Assembly (NCBI GenBank): GCA_051747505.1
Contig: JBNJGE010000015.1
Coordinates: 1 to 30,971, forward strand
Direction of reading: 5' to 3'
DNA: 30,971 bases
From: Albimonas sp051747505
Lineage (GTDB): Bacteria; Pseudomonadota; Alphaproteobacteria; Rhodobacterales; Rhodobacteraceae
The first letter of the stretch is position 1. The number at the start of each line of letters is the position of its first letter. Below are positions 1 to 8,854 of the stretch, one piece after another. A program made the translations under genes and the position numbers. Below the pieces are notes generated by a model. The model did no database searches. It was not told the origin of the DNA and saw only the letters and a list, made by a program, of their open reading frames with translations.

Positions 1-17
1 AAAGAGACGGCCCGGAC

Positions 18-302
18 ATGCATTCGCTCGCCTCGATCCTGCTGATGATCCTGAACGTCGCCTGGTGGATCATCATCGTCCAGGCCGTGATGAGCTGGCT
101 GATCAATTTCGACGTGATCAACCTGCGCCAGCGCTTCGTCTACACGATCTGGTCCTCGCTGAACCGGATCACGGAGCCGTTCTACGCGCCGATCCGCTCC
201 ATCCTGCCGCCCATGGGCGGGCTGGACCTGTCGCCGCTGGTGCTGCTGATCGCGATCGCGGCGCTGCAGATCGTGATCGCCAACAACCTCGCCTATTACT
301 GA
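18..302 (+). CDS. YggT family integral membrane protein
   Basis: The 94-residue protein has a hydrophobic N-terminal helix (about residues 5-26), a middle loop with the YggT-type pattern around NRITEPFYAPIRSILPP (residues 49-65), and a second hydrophobic helix (about 70-90). The family consists of small inner-membrane proteins of poorly defined role, linked in various bacteria to division-site or osmotic functions; this copy has one YggT unit. It is followed 10 bases later by a DUF167 gene, a common yggT-yggU pairing, so the two are probably co-transcribed. The family call is firm; the function is not known from sequence. Confidence 0.9.
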   Translation: MHSLASILLMILNVAWWIIIVQAVMSWLINFDVINLRQRFVYTIWSSLNRITEPFYAPIRSILPPMGGLDLSPLVLLIAIAALQIVIANNLAYY

Positions 303-312
303 GGCGCCGCCC

Positions 313-645
313 GTGGCCGAACCGCCGGCGCGCCCCTGGCGGCGGACGGGCGAAGGTCTGAGCCTGGATGTGCGCGTCACCCCGCGGGGCGGGCGCGACC
401 GCGTGGAGGGCGTGGTCCGGGACGCGGAGGGCCGCCCCGCGCTGGCGGTGCGGGTCTCGGCCCCGCCGGAGGGAGGCAAGGCCAACGCGGCGGTGGAGGC
501 CCTGCTGGCGAAGGCGCTGGGACTGCCGAAATCGGCGGCGCGGGTCGCGAAGGGCGCGACCGGGCGTCGCAAGCGGCTGGAGCTGTCGGGGGATGCGGAG
601 GCGCTGGAGCAGGCGCTGGCCGCGCTCGCGGGGCCGGAGGGCTGA
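313..645 (+). CDS. DUF167 / YggU family protein
   Basis: The product has 110 residues and starts at GTG, with a GAGG ribosome-binding motif at the YggT stop about 8 bases upstream. The family signature is visible: a VRVTPRGGRDRVEG segment (residues 20-33), a V(R)VSAPPEGGKANAAV segment (about 47-61) and the C-terminal KGATGRRKRLEL (80-91). DUF167 proteins are small alpha/beta proteins of unknown function that often follow yggT. Nothing looks truncated. Confidence 0.9.
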   Translation: MAEPPARPWRRTGEGLSLDVRVTPRGGRDRVEGVVRDAEGRPALAVRVSAPPEGGKANAAVEALLAKALGLPKSAARVAKGATGRRKRLELSGDAEALEQALAALAGPEG

Positions 646-710
646 GGCCGCGGGTCAGGCGCGAGCGCCGCGCCATTGCCGCCCCGCGCGGTCTTCTCTA
701 CCAACGTCGC

Positions 711-741
711 CGTCGTCCCGCGGTTCGCGGGCGGGACGGCG
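711..741 (+). other. GC-rich hairpin before the epimerase gene
   Basis: Two arms of 11 bases (711-721 and 731-741) pair with a single G-U pair around a 9-base loop. No T-run follows, so it is not a classical intrinsic terminator, but it could end or stabilise the yggT-DUF167 message. The rest of 646-781 shows nothing else clear. Confidence 0.35.
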
Positions 742-781
742 CAGGCCGGGAAAGCGGCGGATCTGACCGGGAGGGCCGCGC

Positions 782-1834
782 ATGGGCGGACCGGAGCGCA
801 TCGACGGGCCGGTGCTGGTCACCGGCGCCGCCGGCTTCATCGGCGCGGCGCTGTGCGAGCGCCTGCTGGATGCCGGGCTGGAGGTGCACGGCCTCGACAA
901 CCTCAACGCCTATTACGACCCGCGGCTGAAGCAGACGCGGCTGGCGCGCCTCGATGGGCGGCCGGGCTTCGTCTTCCACCGGGCCGATCTCGCCGACCGG
1001 CCGGCGCTGGAGGCGGCCTTCGAAGCCGCCTTCGGTCCGGCGGAGGGCGGGCGCCCGGCCCGGGTGGTCAACCTCGCCGCCCAGGCGGGGGTGCGCTATT
1101 CCATCGAACACCCGGAGGCCTACGGGCAGGCCAACCTCACCGGCTTTCTGAATCTGCTGGAGGCCTGCCGGGCGCGGGAGACGCGGCATCTGGTCTACGC
1201 GTCCTCGTCCTCGGTCTATGGCGGGAACGCGAAGGTCCCGTTCTGCGAGCATGACGGGGCGGACCATCCTGTGAGCCTCTACGCCGCCACCAAGAAGGCC
1301 AACGAGATGATGGCCCACGCCTATTCCGACCTTTACGGAATTCCGGCGACGGGGCTGCGGTTCTTCACCGTCTACGGTCCGCGGGGGCGGCCGGACATGG
1401 CCTACTGGCTGTTCACCGAGGCGATCCTCGAGGGCCGGCCGATCCGCATCTACAACAACGGGGAGATGGAGCGGGACTTCACCTATATCGACGACATCGT
1501 CGAGGGGGTGGCCCGCTGCATCCCCGCCGTCGCCGCGCCCGACCCGGCCTTCGATCCCGAGCGCCCCGACCCGGCCACGAGCTGGGCGCCGCACAGGATC
1601 TACAACATCGGCAACCGCCGGGCGGAGCGGCTGATGGACATGATCGCGATTCTGGAGGAGCTGACCGGGCGCGAGGCGATCAAGGAATTCCTGCCCATGC
1701 AGCCGGGCGACGTGCGCCGGACCTGGGCGGATGTGGACGCGCTGGAGGCCGCGGTCGGGTTCAGCCCCTCCACGCCGCTGCGCGACGGGCTCGCCCGCTT
1801 CGTCGCCTGGTATCGCGACTGGACGGGCGTCTGA
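782..1834 (+). CDS. NAD-dependent sugar epimerase, UDP-glucuronate 4-epimerase type
   Basis: This 350-residue extended short-chain dehydrogenase has the NAD-binding glycine motif TGAAGFIG (residues 14-21), the catalytic YxxxK (Y167, K171) with the preceding ASSSSVYG serine block (140-147), and the RIYNNGEMERDFTYIDD stretch typical of UDP-glucuronate 4-epimerases (LpsL/CapI/GAE group). That group converts UDP-glucuronate to UDP-galacturonate for surface polysaccharide. The YYDPRLKQTRL segment (44-54) also fits the group. The start has a GGGAGG motif just upstream. No other polysaccharide genes lie next to it. UDP-glucose 4-epimerase is the main alternative. Confidence 0.88.
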   Translation: MGGPERIDGPVLVTGAAGFIGAALCERLLDAGLEVHGLDNLNAYYDPRLKQTRLARLDGRPGFVFHRADLADRPALEAAFEAAFGPAEGGRPARVVNLAAQAGVRYSIEHPEAYGQANLTGFLNLLEACRARETRHLVYASSSSVYGGNAKVPFCEHDGADHPVSLYAATKKANEMMAHAYSDLYGIPATGLRFFTVYGPRGRPDMAYWLFTEAILEGRPIRIYNNGEMERDFTYIDDIVEGVARCIPAVAAPDPAFDPERPDPATSWAPHRIYNIGNRRAERLMDMIAILEELTGREAIKEFLPMQPGDVRRTWADVDALEAAVGFSPSTPLRDGLARFVAWYRDWTGV

Positions 1835-1837
1835 GGG

Positions 1838-1863
1838 GCGCGCCGCCCCTTGCGGCGGCGCGC
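1838..1863 (+). other. Perfect 10-bp hairpin after the epimerase stop
   Basis: Arms 1838-1847 and 1854-1863 are perfect inverted repeats around a 6-base loop, starting 3 bases after the stop codon. There is no T-run, so it may act as an RNA 3' stabiliser or weak terminator. Its core (GCGCCGCCCCT then GCGG) recurs inside the pqiA-like gene near 29090, so it may belong to a dispersed palindromic repeat family. Confidence 0.5.
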
Positions 1864-1912
1864 GGTCTGCCCCAACCTCGATCCGACGCCTTCCCGAACC
1901 GAGCCTGCGCCG

Positions 1913-2248
1913 ATGGACCCCGACGACCTCGCCCGCCGCCGAGAGCAGCTTCTGGCCCGCCGCGCCGAAATCGAGGCGCTGGCGGCGGAGAACGACGCGG
2001 CCCGCGCCACGGTCGGCCTCGATCAGCAGAGCGTGGGCCGCCTCTCGCGCATGGACGCGCTGCAGGGCCAGGCCATGGCCCAGGCGACGCGCCGGCGCCG
2101 GCAGGCCGAGCTCAAGCGCATCGAGACCGCCCTGCGCCTGATCGAGGAGGGCGAATACGGCTGGTGCCAGGCCTGCGGCGAGCCCATCGACCCCAGGCGC
2201 CTCGATCTCGACCCCACCCTGCAGCTGTGCATCGACTGCGCCGGGTGA
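1913..2248 (+). CDS. TraR/DksA family zinc-finger protein
   Basis: The 111-residue product has an N-terminal coiled-coil region (about 5-80) and a four-cysteine zinc finger C85-x2-C88 ... C106-x2-C109. This is the DksA C4-type arrangement, though the protein is shorter than classical DksA (about 150). Family members bind in the RNA polymerase secondary channel and alter transcription initiation. The start chosen is the ATG at 1913; an upstream TTG at 1850 in frame would add 21 low-complexity residues over the hairpin and is unlikely. It ends 6 bases from the convergent end of the GTA cluster. Confidence 0.85.
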   Translation: MDPDDLARRREQLLARRAEIEALAAENDAARATVGLDQQSVGRLSRMDALQGQAMAQATRRRRQAELKRIETALRLIEEGEYGWCQACGEPIDPRRLDLDPTLQLCIDCAG

Positions 2249-2254
2249 GCCGCC

Positions 2255-2950
2255 TCAGGCCGGCGGCTCGAGCAGCAACCGGTGGATGTTGAAGCGGATC
2301 CGCCCGCCCGTGAAGTCGCTCCCCTCCGGCGTCAGCGTCAGGGGAATGTCCTGCGGATAGGCCAGGGGCGCGCCGGTGACGCAGCGCAGGCCCAGCCCCG
2401 CGCCGGTCCCGTAGCCGGTCCCGTAGCGCGTCTCGGCGCCCGGGACGCCCAGCGACCAGCCGCTCGCGCCCGTCACCGCCTCCACGATCCGGGCGGTGAC
2501 GCCGAAGACGATGGAGCCCGCCGGGATCAGGCCCGTGGTCTCCTGGGCCCCGCCCGCCCCGATCGCGTGCTCGAACTCCAGGACGGATATCTCGCCGGAA
2601 CCGGCCGTCGGCGCGGTCAGCTCCGTCCAGACGCCGGCGGCGAAGGCGACTTCCGCCCCCTCGTCCTCGACGAAGGCGCGCCAGCCCGCGAACGGCTGGA
2701 GGAAGTCCCAGCCCCCATTGAGAAAGGCCGCGACCATCTGGTCGCGCCCCGCCCAGGCGTCCTGCCCGCCCGCGGGGACGGCATAGCGGTCGCCCTCCGC
2801 CGGCGAGGCGGGCGGCGTGGCCAGCGTGCGGCTCTTGACCGCCAGCATCACCAGCAGGTCGAGCCGGGACAGCGCCTCGTTGACCGTCACATGCTTCTGG
2901 GCCTGCCCCGCCGCCAGCAGCGGAAGCGTGAGGTTGGAGGTCTCAGCCAT
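2255..2950 (-). CDS. DUF2793 protein at the end of the GTA cluster
   Basis: The 231-residue protein opens with the DUF2793 pattern LPLLAAGQAQKHVTVNEAL (residues 9-27) followed by PAEGDRYAVP and an aromatic, glycine-rich middle. The start is the ATG at 2950, which overlaps the g15 stop by 8 bases, so it is probably translationally coupled. In R. capsulatus the corresponding gene (rcc01699) follows g15. DUF2793 proteins sit beside phage tail or fibre genes and are thought to be virion-associated; the C-terminal half here is beta-rich, as in fibre or receptor-binding modules. The exact role is inference. Confidence 0.88.
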   Translation of the reverse strand: MAETSNLTLPLLAAGQAQKHVTVNEALSRLDLLVMLAVKSRTLATPPASPAEGDRYAVPAGGQDAWAGRDQMVAAFLNGGWDFLQPFAGWRAFVEDEGAEVAFAAGVWTELTAPTAGSGEISVLEFEHAIGAGGAQETTGLIPAGSIVFGVTARIVEAVTGASGWSLGVPGAETRYGTGYGTGAGLGLRCVTGAPLAYPQDIPLTLTPEGSDFTGGRIRFNIHRLLLEPPA

Positions 2951-5900
2951 CGATCGTCGCCTTCCCTTCATGCCCCGGGCCCACGGCCGCGGAGATCTGC
3001 GCGATTTCGAACGTCGCCGCGCTCCCGATGCCGTCCGCCGCCTGCTGCGCGGCGGTGTAGAGGAACTCCGGCGTCCCGGTCTCCGCCTCGCGCACCAGCG
3101 CCCCGCCCGGGGCCCTGACACGGACCCGGTAGCGCTCCGCCTCCTCGAACAGCGGCGTCTCGCCCGAGGGCCAGACATCCGCGTCCCGCCGCCCCCGTCG
3201 GATCCAGGTCACCCGGATGTCGCCCCCCGCCTCCCGGCGGGGACGGAGCGCCACAGGCGCATGCGGGCGCAGCCCCGCCCCCTCCCAGGTCCAGACGGCG
3301 TGGGCGTAGCTCTCGGCGCCGATGTCGTCCGCCGCCGGCCCGATGCGGTAATGCCGCTCCAGCCCCAGCCGGGAGTCCCCGGGCTCGAAGCCGATCAGCC
3401 GCTGGCCCAGCATCACCAGGGTCGCGCCCGCCGGCGCCGGGTCCCCGATCAGGACCTCGGTCCCGCAAAGCCCCCGCAGGAAGCCCGAGAGGGCATAGAC
3501 CCCCTCCCCCACCAGCTCCGCCTCGCGGATTTGCAGAAGCTCCCACCGGCCGTCCGGCGTGGACAGCGCCGCAAGATTCGCCCCGTTGAACACCGCCAGC
3601 GCGTCGGCCGAGCTCAACTCCCCCGACAGCATCTCGACCCGCACCGAGGGGCCGCGCATCCAGCGCCACGGCGCCCCTGCGGGGAGGTCGTCCAGCAGCC
3701 GCCCCACGGCGGAGGGCCGGCTCGCCGCCGCCACCGGCGCGTAGTCCTCGTCGCGGTCCGAGGACAGCAGCGCCACCGTCCCCGGCCAGGGCTCGGACCA
3801 CACCGCCGCCTGCGCCCGGTCCTCGTCGCCCCCGAAGATCACCCAGGGCACGTCCATCAGCCGGTAGCCCGGCGCGCCCGCGACCGGCCCGTCGTCGAGC
3901 GGCGGGCGCGGATCGTCGGGCAGTGGCCGTTCGCCGGGCTGATAGTGCGCCGCCTCGATCCGGGTGGCCTCCACCCGCCGGCCGGCGCCCTCGGCGATGC
4001 GGTCGATGCGGTATTCGGGCTCGCCCTCCGGCCCCAGCCGGACGACGTCGCCCGGCTCCAGGTCCAGACGCTCCGGCGACAGGCCGAGCCGGACCGTCTC
4101 CCGCGCCGTCTCGCTCTCCCGCGCCCAGCGCTCGGCGATCTCCAGCGCCTGCGGCCGGCTCAGGGCGAGGGGCAGCTCGGCGCCCTGCACGCCAACGCCG
4201 GTCTGCGCGGGGTTCGCCGCCTCCACGGCGCCGTCCTGGTAGTCGCCCAGGCTGCGCAGATAGCTCACCCGCACCTGCCCGGGCGCCGCGCCCTCGGGCG
4301 CGCGCAGCCGCTCCACGTCGCGCCCCTCGCCCGCGCCCTCGAACACCACCCGCGCCGGGTCCAGCTCCACCGCCCGGTCGCGGCCGCGCATGCGGAAGCG
4401 GATCACCCCCGCGCTCTCATGCGCATCGAAGCCGTAGGCGATCATCAGCGCCTGCAGCGCCTCCCGCGGCGTCTGCGTGCGCGCCTGCACGAAGCCGTCC
4501 ACCAGCCCGGTCAGATCGGAGACATCGATCCCGCTCAATCCCGCCTCCGCGCAGATCTCCGCCACGACTCGGTCGAGCGAGGCAGGCCCCACCCGCCCGG
4601 TCAGCCAGTGCCCCCGCATGTGGTTTCCGCCGTCCGACCAGACCTCCAGCTTGCGCGGAAACTCCGGCCAGGGCCGGGCGTCCCAGGTCCAGACATGGAC
4701 CCGCTCAAGGTCCAGCATCCGGCCGTCATAGCGGTCAGAGGGCGGGTTGTTGGCGTCCTGCGACCAGTGCCGCTCCGCCGCCTCCAGCATCCGCCGCTGG
4801 ATCAGCCCGTCCGGCCGGCCGGAGGAGAAATGCGGCAGCCCGCTCTCGGAGGATTTCGGGTCGCCGAAGACGTTCGGCTGGTTGGTCCCCTTGTCCACCG
4901 CCGCGCAGCCGACCTCCGTCAACCAGATCGGCTTGGAGCGCGGCCGCCAGGCGGTCCGGGCGCTCTGGCGCACGCCGTCGATCCGCTCGTGATGCGGGCG
5001 CGACCACCAGTTCGCCAGGTCCTTGTTGCGCCAGATCCAGTGCTCGCCATGCGCCCCATCGAGGATCGGCGTGCGGATCTGGTCGCGCCGGTCCTCGGCG
5101 CTGGCGTAGTACCAGTCATACCCCTCGCCCCCCGCAAAGCGCCCGGCGAGATAGTCGAGGTCGTAGATCGACCGCGCCTCCTGCGCATCCAGATGCTCCC
5201 GCCCGTCGCGCCAGTCGGTCAGTGGCGCGTACCAGTCGATCCCGACGAAATCGATCTCCTCGTCGCCCCAAAGCGGATCGAGATGGAACAGCCGGTCCCC
5301 CGTCCCGTCCGCCGGCTGATGGCCGAAGTACTCGGACCAGTCTGCCGCGTAGCCGATCTTCGCCGAAGTCCCCAGCACCGCGCGCACATCGCCGGCCAGC
5401 TGGCGAAGCGCCTCCACCGCCGGATACTCGCGTCGCGCCGACCGGATCTGCGTGAGCGCCCGCATCTCGGAGCCGATGCAGAAGGCGTCCACGCCCCCGG
5501 CCATCGCGCACAGATGCGCGTAGTGGAGGATGAAGCGCCGCATCCCCCAGTCGTCGGGCTTCGCGCACAGCACCGTGTCGCCCGAGGGCGCGAAGTCCTC
5601 CGGCTGCGCCTGCCCGAAGAAGGCCGCCACCTCGTCCGCCGCCGCTTGCGTCAGGTCGGGCGAGCTCGCCAGGCCCGGCGCCAGCGAGGTCGTGATCCGC
5701 CCCCGCCAGGGATAGGCTGGCTGCTCCGCCCCCCAGCCCCAGGGGTCCTCCAGCCCGTTGCCGGGCGCCACATCCATCAGCAGGAAGGGATAGAAGGTGA
5801 CCCGGAAGCCGCGGGCCTTAAGCTCCCGGATATACCGGATGATCGAACCGTCCGAGGGCGTGCCGCCGAAAACCGGGCGCCCCTCCTCGTCACGCCCGAC

Positions 5901-6866
5901 CAGATACGCCGAGCCCCGGCCCTGCCCGGAAACCCGCCACTCATGCGGCGCGGTCGTCTTGTCCTCGACCTCCACGCCCGGCCGCAGCCGACAGCGGTCG
6001 CAGCGCAGGTCGTCCCCGAACCAGCTGACCACCAGAGAGACCGACCCGCAGGCCGGAAGCTCCTCCTGCAGCTGGTCGAGCGCAACGACCGCGTCCGTGC
6101 GCTCGGCCGGCGTGTTGACGTTGGCGAAGCGTTCCCGCCCCTCGCCCTCGATCACCTTCACCGGGTCGGTGTCATAGGCGAACTCGCCCGTGCCCGGAGA
6201 CATCGCCACGCCGCGGACGATCCGGTGCAGCCCCTCGTCCTCGCCCGCGCCGTCGGCCTGCGGCCGGCGGAAGACCTCGACGGCGATCTGCGGCGCGCGG
6301 CGGCCGAAGGAGTCCACCTCCAGATCCTCGAAGACGAGATAGGCCACGCCGCGGAAGGCCGGCGCGTCCCCCTCCACCGCCTCGATCAGCGGGTCGGGCC
6401 CCTGCTCTTCCGTCCCGCGATGCAGCCGCCACTGCACCCGGTCCAGGTTCAGCGGCTTGCCATCGGCCCAGATGCGCCCGATGCGGGTGACCGGCCCCTC
6501 GCACAGGGCCACCGCGAAGCTCAGCGTGTAGCTGTATTCGCGCACGGTCGGCCCGCCGCCCTTGCCGACGCCCTGCTTGCGCACATGCTCGCGGAAGCGG
6601 GTGGACCAGATCATCTGCCCGGCCACGCGCATGCGCCCCTGCACGCGCGGGATCGGCGCGCCCTCGTTGGCGCCCTGGATGCGCAGGGCGTTCGCCTTCC
6701 CGCGCACCACGGCCCGGGAGCCGCTTCCCAGCAGCGTCTGGTCGATCAGCCCGCCGACCACCGCCCCCGCGGCCTGCCCGATCGCCGCCGCGCCGATGCC
6801 GGCCACGGTCCCGCCGACCGCGCCTCCAATCGCGCCGCCCGCGGCGGCGAGCACAAGAGTCGCCAT
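2943..6866 (-). CDS. g15: GTA baseplate hub 'megatron' protein with TIM-barrel domain
   Basis: The 1307-residue protein, the largest in the window, matches GTA g15. It has a glycine/alanine-rich N-terminal segment (1-45) resembling a membrane-interacting helix, then phage tail hub domains. A glycoside-hydrolase-like TIM barrel (about 430-740) carries two candidate catalytic glutamates, E467 in IGSEM and E651 in WLTEVG. The C-terminal region (about 800-1300) is the tail-tip/fibre-binding part. In the RcGTA structure this protein forms the baseplate centre and is thought to pierce the envelope. It starts 3 bases after g14 and overlaps the DUF2793 gene by 8. An antisense 1515-residue ORF is a GC-driven shadow. 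Confidence 0.93.
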   Translation of the reverse strand: MATLVLAAAGGAIGGAVGGTVAGIGAAAIGQAAGAVVGGLIDQTLLGSGSRAVVRGKANALRIQGANEGAPIPRVQGRMRVAGQMIWSTRFREHVRKQGVGKGGGPTVREYSYTLSFAVALCEGPVTRIGRIWADGKPLNLDRVQWRLHRGTEEQGPDPLIEAVEGDAPAFRGVAYLVFEDLEVDSFGRRAPQIAVEVFRRPQADGAGEDEGLHRIVRGVAMSPGTGEFAYDTDPVKVIEGEGRERFANVNTPAERTDAVVALDQLQEELPACGSVSLVVSWFGDDLRCDRCRLRPGVEVEDKTTAPHEWRVSGQGRGSAYLVGRDEEGRPVFGGTPSDGSIIRYIRELKARGFRVTFYPFLLMDVAPGNGLEDPWGWGAEQPAYPWRGRITTSLAPGLASSPDLTQAAADEVAAFFGQAQPEDFAPSGDTVLCAKPDDWGMRRFILHYAHLCAMAGGVDAFCIGSEMRALTQIRSARREYPAVEALRQLAGDVRAVLGTSAKIGYAADWSEYFGHQPADGTGDRLFHLDPLWGDEEIDFVGIDWYAPLTDWRDGREHLDAQEARSIYDLDYLAGRFAGGEGYDWYYASAEDRRDQIRTPILDGAHGEHWIWRNKDLANWWSRPHHERIDGVRQSARTAWRPRSKPIWLTEVGCAAVDKGTNQPNVFGDPKSSESGLPHFSSGRPDGLIQRRMLEAAERHWSQDANNPPSDRYDGRMLDLERVHVWTWDARPWPEFPRKLEVWSDGGNHMRGHWLTGRVGPASLDRVVAEICAEAGLSGIDVSDLTGLVDGFVQARTQTPREALQALMIAYGFDAHESAGVIRFRMRGRDRAVELDPARVVFEGAGEGRDVERLRAPEGAAPGQVRVSYLRSLGDYQDGAVEAANPAQTGVGVQGAELPLALSRPQALEIAERWARESETARETVRLGLSPERLDLEPGDVVRLGPEGEPEYRIDRIAEGAGRRVEATRIEAAHYQPGERPLPDDPRPPLDDGPVAGAPGYRLMDVPWVIFGGDEDRAQAAVWSEPWPGTVALLSSDRDEDYAPVAAASRPSAVGRLLDDLPAGAPWRWMRGPSVRVEMLSGELSSADALAVFNGANLAALSTPDGRWELLQIREAELVGEGVYALSGFLRGLCGTEVLIGDPAPAGATLVMLGQRLIGFEPGDSRLGLERHYRIGPAADDIGAESYAHAVWTWEGAGLRPHAPVALRPRREAGGDIRVTWIRRGRRDADVWPSGETPLFEEAERYRVRVRAPGGALVREAETGTPEFLYTAAQQAADGIGSAATFEIAQISAAVGPGHEGKATIDG

Positions 6867-6869
6867 GTT

Positions 6870-7319
6870 CTACTCCGGAAAACTGAAGGCCGCCGCCACG
6901 CGCCGGCGCCAGGACGGCCCGAGCGAGGAGGCCACGACCCCCCGCCCCGAATAGGCGTGAACCATCCGCGGCTCGCGACCCGGCCCGCCATTCTCGGTCA
7001 GGATCGCCAGATGCTTGACCGGTCCTCGCGCGCGCATGCGAAAGGCCAGAACGTCCCCCCGCCGCGCCTGCGCCAGCGGAACCGGCCGCATCCAGCGCAT
7101 CGCGCCCGCGATCAGCCGCTCCTCGCGGCTCGGCTCCGACCAGTCGGGCGTGTAGGCGGGTGGAGTCTCGGGCTCCGGCCCGATCACCTCGCGCCAGACA
7201 CCGCGCACCAGGCCCAGACAGTCCGCGCCCGCGCCCTTCCGACTGGCCTGATGGCGATAGGGCGTGCCCAGCCAGCCCTTCGCCGCCGCGACGATCGCGG
7301 CCCGTCGCGCCTCGCTCAT
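6870..7319 (-). CDS. g14: GTA NlpC/P60 peptidase
   Basis: The 149-residue protein has an NlpC/P60 fold: KGWLGTPYRH (14-23), the catalytic cysteine C34 in GADCLGLVRG, a histidine H103 in VKHLAIL and a second H121 in MVHAYSG. These peptidases cut peptidoglycan stem peptides; in RcGTA g14 sits in the tail baseplate and opens the recipient wall during DNA delivery. The start overlaps the g13 stop as ATGA, and g15 follows after 3 bases. C34 with H103 is the expected catalytic pair. Confidence 0.93.
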   Translation of the reverse strand: MSEARRAAIVAAAKGWLGTPYRHQASRKGAGADCLGLVRGVWREVIGPEPETPPAYTPDWSEPSREERLIAGAMRWMRPVPLAQARRGDVLAFRMRARGPVKHLAILTENGGPGREPRMVHAYSGRGVVASSLGPSWRRRVAAAFSFPE

Positions 7320-8212
7320 CGGAACAGCGAGCCCCCGTCATGGGCCTCGTCCCCGCGCGGATAGGCCCCCGCCCAGTCCTCGCCCGGCATCAGAGGAAAG
7401 CCGCGGAAGTTGCTCAGGTTCTGAAACTTCTCCCGGCAAGTCTCGGCCGTCTTGTCGCAGCCGGCAACAACCCGGAAGGCATCCCCCGCCTGCATCGTCG
7501 CCACCGGCGCGTTCCACAGCTCCGCGACCATCCCCCCTGCGCCGCCCTGCCGGTAATGCGCCCGCACCACCGCGCTCGCGCCCGCATTCTCGCCGGAGGT
7601 CCATTCCAGCCGCCCGAGGCTGAAGAAACCCGCCTCCGCCGCCCCGGCCGCGCCGCCCAGCAGCAGACGCCGCGCACCCAGCGCCTCCGCGACCTCCCCG
7701 GTCCGCACGAGCGCCCCTTCGAGGGCGACCCCGCAGCGCGCATCCCCCAGCTCCGCGTCGCACTGGCGCCGATACACGCGCCCCACGGGCCGGTTCAGCA
7801 GCTCCGCCAGCCCCTGGACCTCCATCTCGAAGCCCAGCTCCCCGCGCCGGATCTCCCCCGCACGCCCCTCGAAGACCTTCAGCCGCCGCTCCGGCTCCCG
7901 CCAGTCCGCCAGCCACTGGCTGATCTCCGCGCAGTCATAGCGCCCCGCCAGGATGTCCGCCTCGGTCAGCGAGTCCGAGCGCAGCGCGCCCGCCGCCTCG
8001 ACATTGTCCACGGCAAGCCCCAGAGAGCGCTCCATCTCCGTGCGCGTCACCCCGCTCTCGGGCTCGAAGACCAGCCCGTCGAATGCGATCTCCCGGTCAT
8101 GGTCGGTGAAGCCCAGCTCCACCCCGTCCGCCCGGCGAATCCGCCAGCAGCGGCACAGCGTCGTCACCCCGCCCGCGAGCTCCGCGGCCAGGCTCTCGTC
8201 GATCTCGTGCAT
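7316..8212 (-). CDS. g13: GTA baseplate hub protein, DUF2163
   Basis: The 298-residue protein matches the DUF2163 / phage BR0599-like family, with an N-terminal CWRIRRADGVELGFTDHDR segment (about 22-40) and a C-terminal cysteine-containing tail (GCDKTAETCREKFQNLSNFRGFP), typical of g13. In the RcGTA structure g13 is an iron-sulfur-containing hub component linking the distal tail ring to the megatron. Conserved cysteines near the C-terminus (CRRWC-like and GCDK...C) fit that. It shares one base with g12 (TGATG) and overlaps g14 by 4. Confidence 0.92.
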   Translation of the reverse strand: MHEIDESLAAELAGGVTTLCRCWRIRRADGVELGFTDHDREIAFDGLVFEPESGVTRTEMERSLGLAVDNVEAAGALRSDSLTEADILAGRYDCAEISQWLADWREPERRLKVFEGRAGEIRRGELGFEMEVQGLAELLNRPVGRVYRRQCDAELGDARCGVALEGALVRTGEVAEALGARRLLLGGAAGAAEAGFFSLGRLEWTSGENAGASAVVRAHYRQGGAGGMVAELWNAPVATMQAGDAFRVVAGCDKTAETCREKFQNLSNFRGFPLMPGEDWAGAYPRGDEAHDGGSLFR

Positions 8213-8844
8213 CAGACCCGCACCTCCACGACAGGGATCGAAGGGATGTCGCCCGCATCCAGCGCCGAGAGGCTCGCCACGATGCGGTCCTCGTCGAAGC
8301 GCACCGGCACATCGAACTCGAAGCCGGCGGTGACCGCCTGCCCCGCCGCCGGCGCGCTCGTCAGGCTCACCCGCCCCGTGGCGTGATCCACCGTGAATCC
8401 GGCGCCCGCGACAAGCGTCTCGCCGTCCACCGCGACCTGCACGGTCCCCTCCACGGGCTTCGTGATCTCCCGGAACCAGGGGCTCTCGCCCGCCTCGTAG
8501 CGCTTGACGAGCTGGAACACGCTCGTGTTCCCGTCCGCCACGCCCAGCTCCTGGTCCAACGGCCCGGGGTCGGAGAGCGGCGCGCAGGACTTCCAGTCCA
8601 GCCAGTCCTTCCAGCGAAACCCGTGCAGCTGCCCCCGGCGCGCCTCGAAGAAGGCGATCACCTCGTGCAGCTCGTCCAGGCTCGAAAGCCCCATCCCGGC
8701 GTCGTAGCGCCGGCGGCTGTCGGCCCAGTTGGTGTTGCGCTGCTCATGCCCGTTGGCGAGCGTCACCACCTCCGTGCGCCGCTGCGGCCCGCCGGTGGAG
8801 CCCACCGACAGCCGCTCGGGAAACCTCACCTCGTGAAAGGCCAT
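8212..8844 (-). CDS. g12: GTA distal tail protein, DUF2460
   Basis: The 210-residue protein begins FHEVRFPERLSVGSTGGP and contains GMGLSSLDELHEVIAFFEARRGQLHGFRWKDWLD (about 51-84), the clear DUF2460 (TIGR02217-type) signature. Distal tail proteins form the ring joining the tail tube to the baseplate. It lies 10 bases after g11 and its stop overlaps the g13 start by one base. Nothing is missing relative to the family length of about 210. Confidence 0.94.
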   Translation of the reverse strand: MAFHEVRFPERLSVGSTGGPQRRTEVVTLANGHEQRNTNWADSRRRYDAGMGLSSLDELHEVIAFFEARRGQLHGFRWKDWLDWKSCAPLSDPGPLDQELGVADGNTSVFQLVKRYEAGESPWFREITKPVEGTVQVAVDGETLVAGAGFTVDHATGRVSLTSAPAAGQAVTAGFEFDVPVRFDEDRIVASLSALDAGDIPSIPVVEVRV

Positions 8845-8854
8845 CCGCCCCTCC

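Noticed and set aside
2817..7364. A 1515-residue plus-strand open frame opposite g15 and g14
   Set aside because: It is antisense to clearly homologous GTA genes, is Arg/Pro/Ala/His-rich with no domain signature, and is expected in DNA of this GC content.
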